Source: Mangrovihabitans endophyticus
Lineage (GTDB): Bacteria > Actinomycetota > Actinomycetes > Mycobacteriales > Micromonosporaceae
Reading direction: 5' to 3'
Length of the DNA: 64,000 bases
Assembly: GCF_014646155.1 (NCBI RefSeq)
Contig: NZ_BMMX01000001.1
Span: 1,152,321 to 1,216,320, forward strand
This document shows, piece by piece, positions 36,546-44,622 of the stretch. Position 1 is the stretch's first letter. Each line of letters begins with the position of its first letter. Both the position numbers and the translations under genes were made by a program. The notes beneath the pieces are model-generated. The model saw only the letters and a list, made by a program, of their open reading frames with translations, did no database searches and was not told where the DNA came from.

Positions 36546-37345
36546 ACCGTTTCGCCCTGAACCAGGCCACCACCAAGGGCTGGCCGCTGCCCGAGCTGGC
36601 GCGCGAGTGCGCCGCCGCGGGCGTCGCCGGGGCCGGGCTGTGGCGCGAGGACGTCCAGGCGTACGGGCCGGCCGCGACCGCCGCGCTGATGCGTGACTGC
36701 GGGGTCGCCGTGACGTCGCTGTGCCGCGGCGGCTTCTTCGAGCGGCCGGACTGGTGGGACGACAACCGGCGGGCACTCGACGAGGCCGCCACCGTCGGCG
36801 CCCCGGTGCTGGTGCTCGTCTGCGGCGGCCTGCCGCCCGGCAGTCGCGACCTGGACGGGGCCCGCGGCCGGGTGGCCGACGCTCTCGGCGCGCTGGCGCC
36901 GTACGCGCTGGAGCGCGGGGTGCGGCTGGCCGTGGAGCCGCTGCATCCGATGTTCTGCTCCGATCGGTGCGTGGTGTCCAGTCTGCGCCAGGCGCTGGAC
37001 CTGGCGGCGCCGCATCCGAGCGCGGCCGTCGGGGTGGTGGTGGACACCTATCACGTGTGGTGGGACGACGAGGTCTGGACGCAGATCGAGCGGGCCGGGC
37101 GCGCGGACCGCATCGCCTGCTTCCAGGTCGCCGACTGGGTGACCCCGCTACCCGCGGGCGTGCTGCTGGGCCGCGGTCTGCCCGGCGCGGGCTGCGTGGA
37201 TCTGCGCCGGTTCCGGGAAGCCGTGGACGCCGCGGGATACGCCGGGCCGGTGGAGGTGGAGGTGTTCGACGCCGCGTTGTGGGCGCGTCCGGGCCGTTCG
37301 GTGCTGCACGAGGCGATCGCCGCGTACCGCACGCACGTAGCCTGA
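36542..37345 (+). CDS. Sugar phosphate isomerase/epimerase-like TIM barrel
   Basis: A 267-residue xylose-isomerase-like barrel (AP endonuclease family 2 fold). Metal-site residues are visible: Glu in AVEPLHPMF, Asp/His in VVVDTYHVWWD, and a C-terminal Glu in VEVEVFD. Proteins of this fold isomerise, epimerise or, in the 3-keto-glycoside pathways, deglycosylate sugars. It starts with GTG inside the DUF993 stop codon. Substrate unknown. Confidence 0.82.
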   Translation: MNRFALNQATTKGWPLPELARECAAAGVAGAGLWREDVQAYGPAATAALMRDCGVAVTSLCRGGFFERPDWWDDNRRALDEAATVGAPVLVLVCGGLPPGSRDLDGARGRVADALGALAPYALERGVRLAVEPLHPMFCSDRCVVSSLRQALDLAAPHPSAAVGVVVDTYHVWWDDEVWTQIERAGRADRIACFQVADWVTPLPAGVLLGRGLPGAGCVDLRRFREAVDAAGYAGPVEVEVFDAALWARPGRSVLHEAIAAYRTHVA

Positions 37346-37364
37346 GGGACCGGGAGGAGGAGAC

Positions 37365-37970
37365 GTGACCGACGGCGAGATCCGGCTCGTGGGCGCCGCC
37401 CGGCCGCAGGACTGGGCGCCGGTCACTCCGGCGCGATGGCGGTTCGCCGACGGCGAGGTGGTGCTGGCCGAGTCGGGCCGCAGCCGTCCGGGCCCGCGCC
37501 GGCCCTTCGAGTACGCGTTGCTCGCCGCCGGGCCAGAGTTCTCCGCGGTGCGCATCGACGCGCGGGTGCGGACCGACGAGCCGGTGACGAACCGGAACCG
37601 GGACGTGATCGTGGTCTTCGGCCACCGCAGCGACACCCGCTTCTACTACGCGCACCTGTGCGCGGACAACACGATCTATCCGCACAACGGCGTGTTCAAG
37701 GTGCACGACGCGGACCGCGAGCGCATCGACGACCAGTGGGACGGGCGCCGCAGCCGGGCCGCCCCGGCCATCACCGACGACGCCTGGCACCACGTGACGG
37801 TGCGGCACCATCCGGCGACCGGCCGGATCGCGGTGCACCTGGACGGCGATCGGGACCCGCTGCTGACCGCGACCGACCGCACCTTCGGCGCGGGCCGGGT
37901 GGGTTTCGGCTCGTTCGACGACATCGGGCGGTGCCGCGACTTCCGGGTCCGCGGCACCCCGGCGCGGTGA
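37365..37970 (+). CDS. Concanavalin-like (LamG/DUF1080-type) protein
   Basis: A 201-residue beta-sandwich protein without signal peptide. The pattern VIVVFGHRSDTRFYYAHLCADNTIYP with NGVFKV and DDAWHHVTVRHHPATGRIAVHLDG is that of LamG/3-keto-disaccharide-hydrolase-like (DUF1080) domains. Lack of a signal suggests a cytoplasmic role on an imported, probably oxidised, glycoside (inference). GTG start with GGAGGAGG 4 nt upstream; 19 nt after the isomerase gene. Confidence 0.62.
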   Translation: MTDGEIRLVGAARPQDWAPVTPARWRFADGEVVLAESGRSRPGPRRPFEYALLAAGPEFSAVRIDARVRTDEPVTNRNRDVIVVFGHRSDTRFYYAHLCADNTIYPHNGVFKVHDADRERIDDQWDGRRSRAAPAITDDAWHHVTVRHHPATGRIAVHLDGDRDPLLTATDRTFGAGRVGFGSFDDIGRCRDFRVRGTPAR

Positions 37971-38000
37971 CCGGCGTTCCGCCGGAGGAGAGGAGGCGCC

Positions 38001-38882
38001 ATGGCCGTCGAACGGGACCTGCGTGTGGACGGTGCGCCGGTCGCCACGTACGTGGTCGATCCCGACCTGGACGTGCGGCTGGCGCCCCGCCCGTACCTGC
38101 ATCCGGTGCGCACGCTGGGCGGCGTCACGGTCACCGACGCGCTCTGCTTCGACCATCCCTGGCATCTGGGCGCCTCGATCGCGGTCGCCGACGTGGCCGG
38201 GGTCAACCTGTGGGGCGGCCGCACGTACGTCCGCGGCGCCGGGTATCAGTGGTGCGGCGACCACGGCCGGATCACGCACCATGCGTGGCGACCGTCCGCC
38301 GACGGCCTCGACCAGGAGCTGCATTGGTGCGATGCGGCCGGCCGGGTGCTGCTCACCGAGCGGCGCGGGATCACCGCCGAGGCCGCCCCGCCGTACGGGT
38401 GGCGCCTGCGCCTGAGGTGCGAGCTGGCCGCGGCGGATGACGTCCCGGTCGTGCTGGGCAGCCCGGCCACGCACGGGCGGAGCGGGGGAGCGGGGTACGG
38501 CGGGTTTCTTTGGCGCGCGGGTCCGGGAGCGGCGGACACGTTCACCGCGCGGCACCGCGGCGCGGGCGAGGTGAACGGCAGCGCCGCGCCGTGGGTGGCG
38601 CTGACCGTGGCGGACGCGTACACCCTCGTGCTGGACGGGCTGGCGGGCGCCGACCGGTGGTTCGTGCGCACCGCGGAGTATGCGGGCGTGTGCGCGGCCT
38701 GGGCGTTCCGGCACACGCTGACCGTCGGGCCGGGCGCGCCACTGCGTCGGGAGGTGCGGGTGCTGGTCGCCGACGGGACGCTGACCCGGGACGAGGTGGC
38801 GCGGGCACAGGTCAGCGCCGCCCCGGGACCGTCGTCCGTTCCCGGGCAGCCGCCATCCGGGGCAGCTCCACCGCAGCCGTGA
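38001..38882 (+). CDS. DUF6807 (PmoA-like) family protein
   Basis: A 293-residue protein of the DUF6807 family (often labelled methane oxygenase PmoA by name transfer only; it is not a membrane monooxygenase). It shows the family blocks RPYLHPVRTLGGVTVTD, DHPWHLGASIAVADV.GVNLWGG and TYLVLDGL-like sequence. The conserved His (LHP, DHPWH) could be catalytic. The family sits in sugar-degradation clusters with Gfo/Idh enzymes; its reaction is unknown. GAGGAGG stands 4 nt before the ATG. Its 3' end overlaps the convergent membrane gene by 71 bp. Confidence 0.75.
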   Translation: MAVERDLRVDGAPVATYVVDPDLDVRLAPRPYLHPVRTLGGVTVTDALCFDHPWHLGASIAVADVAGVNLWGGRTYVRGAGYQWCGDHGRITHHAWRPSADGLDQELHWCDAAGRVLLTERRGITAEAAPPYGWRLRLRCELAAADDVPVVLGSPATHGRSGGAGYGGFLWRAGPGAADTFTARHRGAGEVNGSAAPWVALTVADAYTLVLDGLAGADRWFVRTAEYAGVCAAWAFRHTLTVGPGAPLRREVRVLVADGTLTRDEVARAQVSAAPGPSSVPGQPPSGAAPPQP

Positions 38883-39225
38883 CGACCAGCAGGGGAAGCG
38901 AAACGGCCGCCGCGATCAGCGCGTTCAGAACAAGGAACGCGCCCACGTCGGACATCGAGGACAGGCTGGAGGCCCAGTGCGCCGCGTGGCCCGCCGCCGC
39001 GCACGACTGCGGGCCGGCGCAGGAGTCCGCCGGCGTGCGGTCCCCGGCCGTGAACATCGTGACGACGCCGATCACGATGCCTGCCGCGCAGACGAGAGGG
39101 GCCGTGCCCGCGTACCACATCCGGGTGCGGCTGCCGTTGCGTGCGAACCACAACAGCAGCCAGATCGCCACCAGCAGAGCCGGCAGGATCCAGCACGGCC
39201 AGGTCAGGAAGGCGAACGCATGCAC
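38812..39225 (-). CDS. Small membrane protein of unknown function
   Basis: A 137-residue protein with about three hydrophobic helices (PCWILPALLVAIWLLLWF, VCAAGIVIGVVTMF, FLVLNALIAAAVSLPLLVV) and an outer loop with two Cys (DSCAGPQSCAAAG) that could form a disulfide. I recognise no family. It starts 9 nt after the stop of the Gfo/Idh gene at 39235, so it may be the last gene of the uronate operon, and it overlaps the convergent DUF6807 gene by 71 bp. Confidence 0.6.
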   Translation of the reverse strand: MHAFAFLTWPCWILPALLVAIWLLLWFARNGSRTRMWYAGTAPLVCAAGIVIGVVTMFTAGDRTPADSCAGPQSCAAAGHAAHWASSLSSMSDVGAFLVLNALIAAAVSLPLLVVTAAVELPRMAAARERTTVPGRR

Positions 39226-39234
39226 GCCCGGATC

Positions 39235-40434
39235 CTAGTTCGCCACCGCCTCTCCGCGCGCGTTGCCGGCCGGCTGCCGCAACGCCGTCGACCGGGGGCG
39301 CGTGGCCCAGGCGACGCCCAGCTCCGACGGCAGCGCGCCGGTGTCCGCCGTGCGGCGCAGCAGGGCGTTGATGCCCCGGATCACCCGCACCCGCTGGGGC
39401 GGTTCCCCGGCCGACGTCACCAGGTCACCGTCCAGCATGGACGGCCGTGGACCGTCCGGATCGGTGAGCGCCTCGGCGAACGCGGTGAAACCGGCGGTGC
39501 GTGCCAGCGGCGCCAGCAACGGCACGTCGGCAGGGGAACGCCGGTGTGCGATCAGATTGGTCAGCAGGTCCACCCGGCCCGGCACCTCCCGCATCCGCGG
39601 GTCCGCGGGCAGGGCCAGCCGGTCGGTGGGATATTCCAGCACCGCCCGGCCCCGGGTGGCCGCGACGATCACCTCGCCGGGTAGGAAATCCTCCCCGGCC
39701 AGCGTCACCGACGCGGTCATCCGCAGCCCGCTGCGGAACGTCACCCGCGCGAACGCGGTGTCGTCGGTCTCGATGGGCCGCACCCGGTATCGTTCCGCCT
39801 CCAGGCGGGCCGGCTCGCCGGCGCCCGCCGCGGACGCCACCGCGAAGGTCTGCATCACCGCGTGCGCCAGCGGATTGACCAGCGCCCCGTCCAGCCCGCG
39901 CCGGCCCGCGACCCGCTGCCGCCCGGCCCACGGCGCCCGCTCGTAGTAGGCGTCCTCGCGCCGCCACGACGCGAGCGTGGCGAGCCCGGTGACGGTGCCC
40001 AGTTCGCCCCGCGACACCGCGGCGAGCAGCCGGGTCAGCGCGGCCGAGCCGAGCGCCTGGAAGCCCACCTGGCAGGCACGCCCCGACCGGCGTACCGCAG
40101 CGAGCAGCCGCACGTGTTCGGCGAGCGTGACCACCGGCGGTTTCTCCAGCAGCAGGTCGCATCCGGCGGCCAGCGCGTCGGTGGCGATCGCCAGGTGGGT
40201 GTGCGGCGGGGTGCAGATCACCGCCACCTCCGGTGCGGTGGCGGCCAGCAGCTCGCGATGGTCGTGGAAGACCGGCACCCCGGACGGCAGCGGCGGATCG
40301 GGGTGCAGCGGCTGCGGTTCGGCCACCCCGGTCAGCGTCAAGATGCCCGCGGCCTGCCCGGCCGCGATGGTCGCCCGGTGCGTGCGGCCGTGCCCGTTCG
40401 CGCCGATCAGCACCACGCGGGCAGGGGTGCTCAT
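39235..40434 (-). CDS. Gfo/Idh/MocA-family oxidoreductase
   Basis: A 399-residue NAD(P)-dependent dehydrogenase: Rossmann motif VLIGANGHGRTH, EKP-type catalytic motif LLEKPPVV, and a substrate domain from GFQALGSAAL onward. The ATG overlaps the stop of the UxuB-like gene (ATGA), so it is translationally coupled to the uronate genes and probably feeds a side-chain sugar acid or aldehyde into that pathway. Substrate unknown. The frame upstream of the ATG is only a shadow. Confidence 0.85.
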   Translation of the reverse strand: MSTPARVVLIGANGHGRTHRATIAAGQAAGILTLTGVAEPQPLHPDPPLPSGVPVFHDHRELLAATAPEVAVICTPPHTHLAIATDALAAGCDLLLEKPPVVTLAEHVRLLAAVRRSGRACQVGFQALGSAALTRLLAAVSRGELGTVTGLATLASWRREDAYYERAPWAGRQRVAGRRGLDGALVNPLAHAVMQTFAVASAAGAGEPARLEAERYRVRPIETDDTAFARVTFRSGLRMTASVTLAGEDFLPGEVIVAATRGRAVLEYPTDRLALPADPRMREVPGRVDLLTNLIAHRRSPADVPLLAPLARTAGFTAFAEALTDPDGPRPSMLDGDLVTSAGEPPQRVRVIRGINALLRRTADTGALPSELGVAWATRPRSTALRQPAGNARGEAVAN

Positions 40435-41924
40435 CGGGCGCCGGACAGGGTCGCCGCGACGCCGTGCCGGTCCAGCGCGGTCAGCCATGCGGTCAGCAGG
40501 TCCCGGAACACCTCGTCGGCGGCCAGCTCCGCCGGGAAGACCGCGCGCAGACCGAGCAGCGCGTGCACCACGCCGGCCGGGTTCCCCGGCGCGGACGCCA
40601 GACGCTGCCGGATCGCAGCGGCCAGCGGATCGTCCAGCGGCAGGTCGGTGCCGTCGTCCGCCCGGCCCTGCACGAAACGCATCCAGGCGGCGACCGCCAG
40701 CGCCGCCCACCTCGGTGCCGCACCCGCGGCCCGCCGGTCCGCGACGGTGTGCAGCAACCGTTGCGGCAGTTTCTGCGAGCCGTCCTGCGCCACCTGCACG
40801 GTGCGATGGGCGATCGCCGGGTTCGCGAACCGGTCGAGCACCGACTCCCCGTACTCCACCACCGTCACCCCCGGCGGCGGTTGCAGGCTCGCCGCCACGT
40901 CCTCGGCGACCAGCCGCCGCATCGCCTCGTGCAGGCCCGGCATCCGCAGCGCCGCGGCCACGGTGGGCTGCCCGCCGACCGCACCCAGGTAGGCGATCGC
41001 CGAGTGCACGCCGTTGAGGGTGCGCAGCTTCAGCCGCTCCCACGGCCCGGCGTCTGCGGTCAGCACCGCGCCGGCCCGCTCCCAGGCGGGCCGGCCGCCG
41101 GGGAAGTGGTCCTCGATCACCCATTGCCGGTACGGCTCGGCGGTCACCGCGGCTAGGTCGCGCACGCCGAGGGCGGATTCGGCGGCGGCGAGGCTGTCCG
41201 GCGAGGCGGCGGGCACGATGCGATCCACCATCGTGCCCGGGAAGGCGACGTTGTCGGCCACCCACCCGGCCAGGCCGGCCGGTCCGCCCGGTCCGAGCCG
41301 CTGCATCGCCTGTTCGGTCAGGCGTCGCAGCCGGCGCCCGTTCGCGGGCAGATTGTCGCAGCTCACCAGGGCCAGCGGGCCGGCGTCGGCGCGGCACCGG
41401 GCGCTCAGCGCACGCACCAGCAGGCCCGGCACGGTGACCGGCGGCCGCTCACCGGTCAGGTCGGCGCGCAGGTCGTCGTCCAGGATCAGCCGCCCGGAGG
41501 CGGGGTCGAGCCGGTAGCCCTTCTCGGTCACGGTCAGCGTGACGATGCGCACCGCCGGGTCGGCCATCAGCGCCACCACCGCATCCGGGTCGGCGGCGGC
41601 GTGCCGCAGGTCCGTGAAGACCCCCACCACCCGGGTGTGCGCGCCGTGCGCGCCGGTCGAGGTCACGCTGTACAGCCCGTCCTGGGCGCGCAGGGCGGAC
41701 AGCACGCCGGTGGAGCGGGGCGCCACCGCGGCGATGCCCCAGTCGCCGCCCGCGCCGGCGATCGCCTCCTCGGTGTAGACCGCCTGGTGCGCGCGGTGAA
41801 ACGCACCGAGTCCGAGGTGGACGATGCCGGTGCGCAGCGAGCCCGGGGGCACGAGCGGGCGGCTGCGTTCCGGCAGGCGCGCCAGCCCGGCGCGGCCGAG
41901 CAGCCCGGCCGCGGTCACCGCCAT
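40431..41924 (-). CDS. uxuB: UxuB-like mannonate oxidoreductase (fructuronate reductase)
   Basis: Long-chain mannitol dehydrogenase family, 497 residues. E. coli UxuB reduces D-fructuronate to D-mannonate with NADH. Matches to UxuB by eye are strong: IVHLGLGAFHRAHQAVYT, VTLTVTEKGYRLDPASGRL, FPGTMVDRIVPA, EPYRQWVIEDHF, MKLRxLNG-like LKLRTLNGVHS and QDGSQKLPQRLL. A role on D-tagaturonate cannot be excluded. It overlaps the FucD-like gene by 10 nt and the next gene by 4 nt. Confidence 0.9.
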   Translation of the reverse strand: MAVTAAGLLGRAGLARLPERSRPLVPPGSLRTGIVHLGLGAFHRAHQAVYTEEAIAGAGGDWGIAAVAPRSTGVLSALRAQDGLYSVTSTGAHGAHTRVVGVFTDLRHAAADPDAVVALMADPAVRIVTLTVTEKGYRLDPASGRLILDDDLRADLTGERPPVTVPGLLVRALSARCRADAGPLALVSCDNLPANGRRLRRLTEQAMQRLGPGGPAGLAGWVADNVAFPGTMVDRIVPAASPDSLAAAESALGVRDLAAVTAEPYRQWVIEDHFPGGRPAWERAGAVLTADAGPWERLKLRTLNGVHSAIAYLGAVGGQPTVAAALRMPGLHEAMRRLVAEDVAASLQPPPGVTVVEYGESVLDRFANPAIAHRTVQVAQDGSQKLPQRLLHTVADRRAAGAAPRWAALAVAAWMRFVQGRADDGTDLPLDDPLAAAIRQRLASAPGNPAGVVHALLGLRAVFPAELAADEVFRDLLTAWLTALDRHGVAATLSGAR

Positions 41925-43201
41925 GCCGGCCCGTCCGGAAAGGCGAACTCGGCCACCGAGGCGTGCCGCAGGGTGCTGCTGTAGCCGGGTGAGCGCGGCA
42001 GCAGATAGCGGCCACCCCGGGTGCGCACCGGGTCGGTGAAGTGCTGATGCAGGTGGTCGACGTATTCGACGAGGCGGCCGTCGGTGGAGGCGCCCACCCG
42101 CAGCATGTCGAAGGCGGCCAGGTGCTGCACCAGTTCGCAGAGTCCGACGCCGCCGGCGTGCGGGCACACCGGCACCCCGAACTTGGCCGCCATCAGCAGT
42201 TCCGCGAGCACCTCCGGGACCCCGGCGACCCGGCACGCGTCGACCTGCATGACGCCGATCGCGCCGGCCTGGAGGAGTTGCTTGAAGACGACCCGGTTGG
42301 CGGCGACCTCACCGGTGGCCACCCGGATCGGCGCCACCGCCGCCTGGATGCGGGCATGCCCGAGCACGTCGTCCGGGTGGGTGGGCTCCTCGATCCAGTA
42401 CGGCGCGGCACCGGCCAGCCGACGCATGCAGGCGATCGCCTCGTCGACGTCCCACACCTGGTTGGCGTCCATCATCAGCAACGCGTCCGGCCCGATCTCG
42501 GCGCGGATCAGGTGGGCCCGGCGGACGTCGTCCTCAATGTCGCCGCCCACCTTCATCTTCATCGCCCGCCAGCCGGCCGCGTACGCGGCCCGGGTCAACG
42601 CGGTGACCTTGGCGTCCGGGTAGCCCAGCCAGCCGACGCTGGTGGTGTACGACGGCAGGCCGTCGCGTTCCAGCCGCGCCCGGCGTTCCGGCATGCCGAT
42701 CAGTCCCTTGTCCAGGACGGCCGCCGCGTCCGCCGGGGTGAGGGCGTCGCCGATGTGCCGGAAGTCGACGCAGGCGACCAGTTCCTCGGTCGGCATCTCG
42801 GCGAGCAGGCGCCACAGCGGCAGGCCGGCTAGTTTCGCGCGCAGATCCCACACCGCGTTGATGAGCGCGCCGGTCGCCATGTGCAGCACGCCCTTCTCCG
42901 GGCCCAGCCAGCGCAGTTGCGGATCGGCGGTGAGCGAGCGGGAGAATCCCACCGGGTCGGCGGCCAGTTCGGCCATCGTGCGGCCGGTCACGTGCACCGC
43001 GAGCGCCCGCACCGCGGCGCAGGTCAGCTCGTTGCCGCGACCGTTGGTGAAGGTGAAGCCGGTGCCGGTGTGCGGCCCGTCGGTGCGCAACTCGACGTAG
43101 GTGGCCGAGTAGTCCCCGCGGTTGATCGCGTCCGAGCCGTCCCCGGTCGCGGCGGTCGGGAACCGTACGTCGTGCACCTGCACCGCGACGATGGTGGTCA
43201 C
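41915..43201 (-). CDS. L-fuconate dehydratase-like enolase-superfamily enzyme
   Basis: A 428-residue acid-sugar dehydratase of the mandelate racemase group. It resembles FucD/ENOSF1 over its length: VHDVRFPT, GLGYPDA-type YTTSVGWLGY, general base Lys in MKMKVG, metal ligands in LMMDANQVWDVDEA, WIEEPTHPDD and ATGEVAANRVV, and His in VCPHAGGVGLCELVQH. FucD converts L-fuconate to its 2-keto-3-deoxy acid and is reported to accept related aldonates. Here it sits between UxaC and UxuB where a mannonate or altronate dehydratase is expected, so its real substrate may be one of these (inference). GTG start inside the uxaC stop. Confidence 0.88.
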   Translation of the reverse strand: MTTIVAVQVHDVRFPTAATGDGSDAINRGDYSATYVELRTDGPHTGTGFTFTNGRGNELTCAAVRALAVHVTGRTMAELAADPVGFSRSLTADPQLRWLGPEKGVLHMATGALINAVWDLRAKLAGLPLWRLLAEMPTEELVACVDFRHIGDALTPADAAAVLDKGLIGMPERRARLERDGLPSYTTSVGWLGYPDAKVTALTRAAYAAGWRAMKMKVGGDIEDDVRRAHLIRAEIGPDALLMMDANQVWDVDEAIACMRRLAGAAPYWIEEPTHPDDVLGHARIQAAVAPIRVATGEVAANRVVFKQLLQAGAIGVMQVDACRVAGVPEVLAELLMAAKFGVPVCPHAGGVGLCELVQHLAAFDMLRVGASTDGRLVEYVDHLHQHFTDPVRTRGGRYLLPRSPGYSSTLRHASVAEFAFPDGPAWR

Positions 43202-44619
43202 GCGCTCGCCCCGCGGTCCAGCCGGAACACCCGCCTGGGCAGGTGGTAGGCGAGGTCGGCGATGGTCTCGGCGGCCTCGTCGGGCGACATCCGGCCCTGG
43301 CCGACCAGGGTGGCCAGGTACGCCGCGTCGACCCGGCGGGCGACGTCGTGACGCACCGGGATGGAGCAGAAGGCGCGGGTGTCGTCCACGAAGCCGGCGG
43401 TGTTGTAGAAGCCCGCGGTGTCGGTGACCGCCTCCCGGAACCGGCGCAGCCCGCCCGGGGTGTCCAGGAACCACCACGGCGCGCCGAGGTACATCGCGGC
43501 GTAGCCGCCGGCCAGCGGGGCCAGCTCCCGGGTGTAGGTGTACTCGTCCAGCGTGTAGACGACCAGCCGCAGCCGTGGATCGTTGCCGTGCGCGTCCAGC
43601 AGCGGGGCCAGCGCGTGCACATAGTCGGTGGCCTGCGGGATGTCGCCGCCGGTGTCACGGCCGTGCGTGGTGTGCAGCCACCGGTTGTGGTTGCGCACCG
43701 ATCCGGGGTGCAACTGCATCACCAGACCGTCCTCGATGGACATTCGGGCGAACTCCATGAGCATGTGCGCGCGGAACGTCTCCGCGTCCGTCGCGTCCGC
43801 TTCGCCACGCAGGCCACGCTCGTACAGCTCGGCGGCCTCGGCCCGGCTCAGCGCCGCGGTGCGGGCGGTGGGGTGTCCGTGGTCCGCCGACGTGGCGCCG
43901 GCCGCGACGAACGCCTCCCGGCGGCGGCGCAGCGCGTCCAGGTAGCCGCCGTAGCGGGTGGTGTCCTCCCCGGCGATCGCGCCGAGCCGGGCCACCGCGT
44001 CCGGCCACCCGCCGAACTCCATGTCCACCACCTCGTCCGGCCGGAATGTGGTGATCACCCGAGCGCCGGGACCGCCCCAGCCGTCGGCGGCCAGCTTGGC
44101 GTGCGCGGCGAGGTCGTCCAGCGGCGACTCGGTGGTGGCCAGCACCTCGATGCCGAAGCGCTCGAACAGTGCCCGCGGGCGGAATCCGGGCTCGGCCAGG
44201 CGGGCGGCGATCGCGTCGTACACCTCGTCGGCGGTCTCCGCGCGCAGTGGGGTGTCGACGCCGAACACGCCGGTGAACGTCCGTTCCAGCCACAGCCGGG
44301 ACGGTGTGCCGCGGAACAGGTGCCAGTTCTGCGCGAGCCGTCTCCAGATGGTGCGCCCGTCGGTCTCCACGGCGGCGCCGCCGCGAGCCGGCACGCCCAG
44401 CATGCCCGGCGGGATGCCCTGGCTGAGCAGCATCCGGGTGACGTAGTGGTCGGGCACCACCAGCAGCCGGGCCGGGTCGGCGAACGGCACGTCGTCGGCG
44501 AGCAGCCGCGGATCCACATGCCCGTGCGGGCAGATCAGCGGCAGCTCGGCCACCTGCGCGTGCAGGTCCCGCGCCAACGCGCGGTCCGAGTCGGCCAGGG
44601 CAAACGATAGGTCGGGCAC
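43198..44619 (-). CDS. uxaC: Glucuronate/uronate isomerase
   Basis: Isomerises D-glucuronate to D-fructuronate and D-galacturonate to D-tagaturonate. The 473 residues match UxaC: the metal motif ICPHGHVDPRLL, LATTESPLDDL, RPDEVVDME, MQLHPGSVRNHN and the C-terminal VRHDVARRVDAAYLATLVGQGRM block. The start is a GTG. It lies 3 nt after the preceding Gfo/Idh gene's stop and overlaps the FucD-like gene by 4 nt (GTGA). With the UxuB-like gene it defines the operon as a uronate pathway. Confidence 0.95.
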   Translation of the reverse strand: MPDLSFALADSDRALARDLHAQVAELPLICPHGHVDPRLLADDVPFADPARLLVVPDHYVTRMLLSQGIPPGMLGVPARGGAAVETDGRTIWRRLAQNWHLFRGTPSRLWLERTFTGVFGVDTPLRAETADEVYDAIAARLAEPGFRPRALFERFGIEVLATTESPLDDLAAHAKLAADGWGGPGARVITTFRPDEVVDMEFGGWPDAVARLGAIAGEDTTRYGGYLDALRRRREAFVAAGATSADHGHPTARTAALSRAEAAELYERGLRGEADATDAETFRAHMLMEFARMSIEDGLVMQLHPGSVRNHNRWLHTTHGRDTGGDIPQATDYVHALAPLLDAHGNDPRLRLVVYTLDEYTYTRELAPLAGGYAAMYLGAPWWFLDTPGGLRRFREAVTDTAGFYNTAGFVDDTRAFCSIPVRHDVARRVDAAYLATLVGQGRMSPDEAAETIADLAYHLPRRVFRLDRGASA

Positions 44620-44622
44620 GCC

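Noticed and set aside
37051..37332. Small open frames antisense to the isomerase-like gene
   Set aside because: Short, Ser/Arg-rich and without ribosome sites; typical GC-rich noise.
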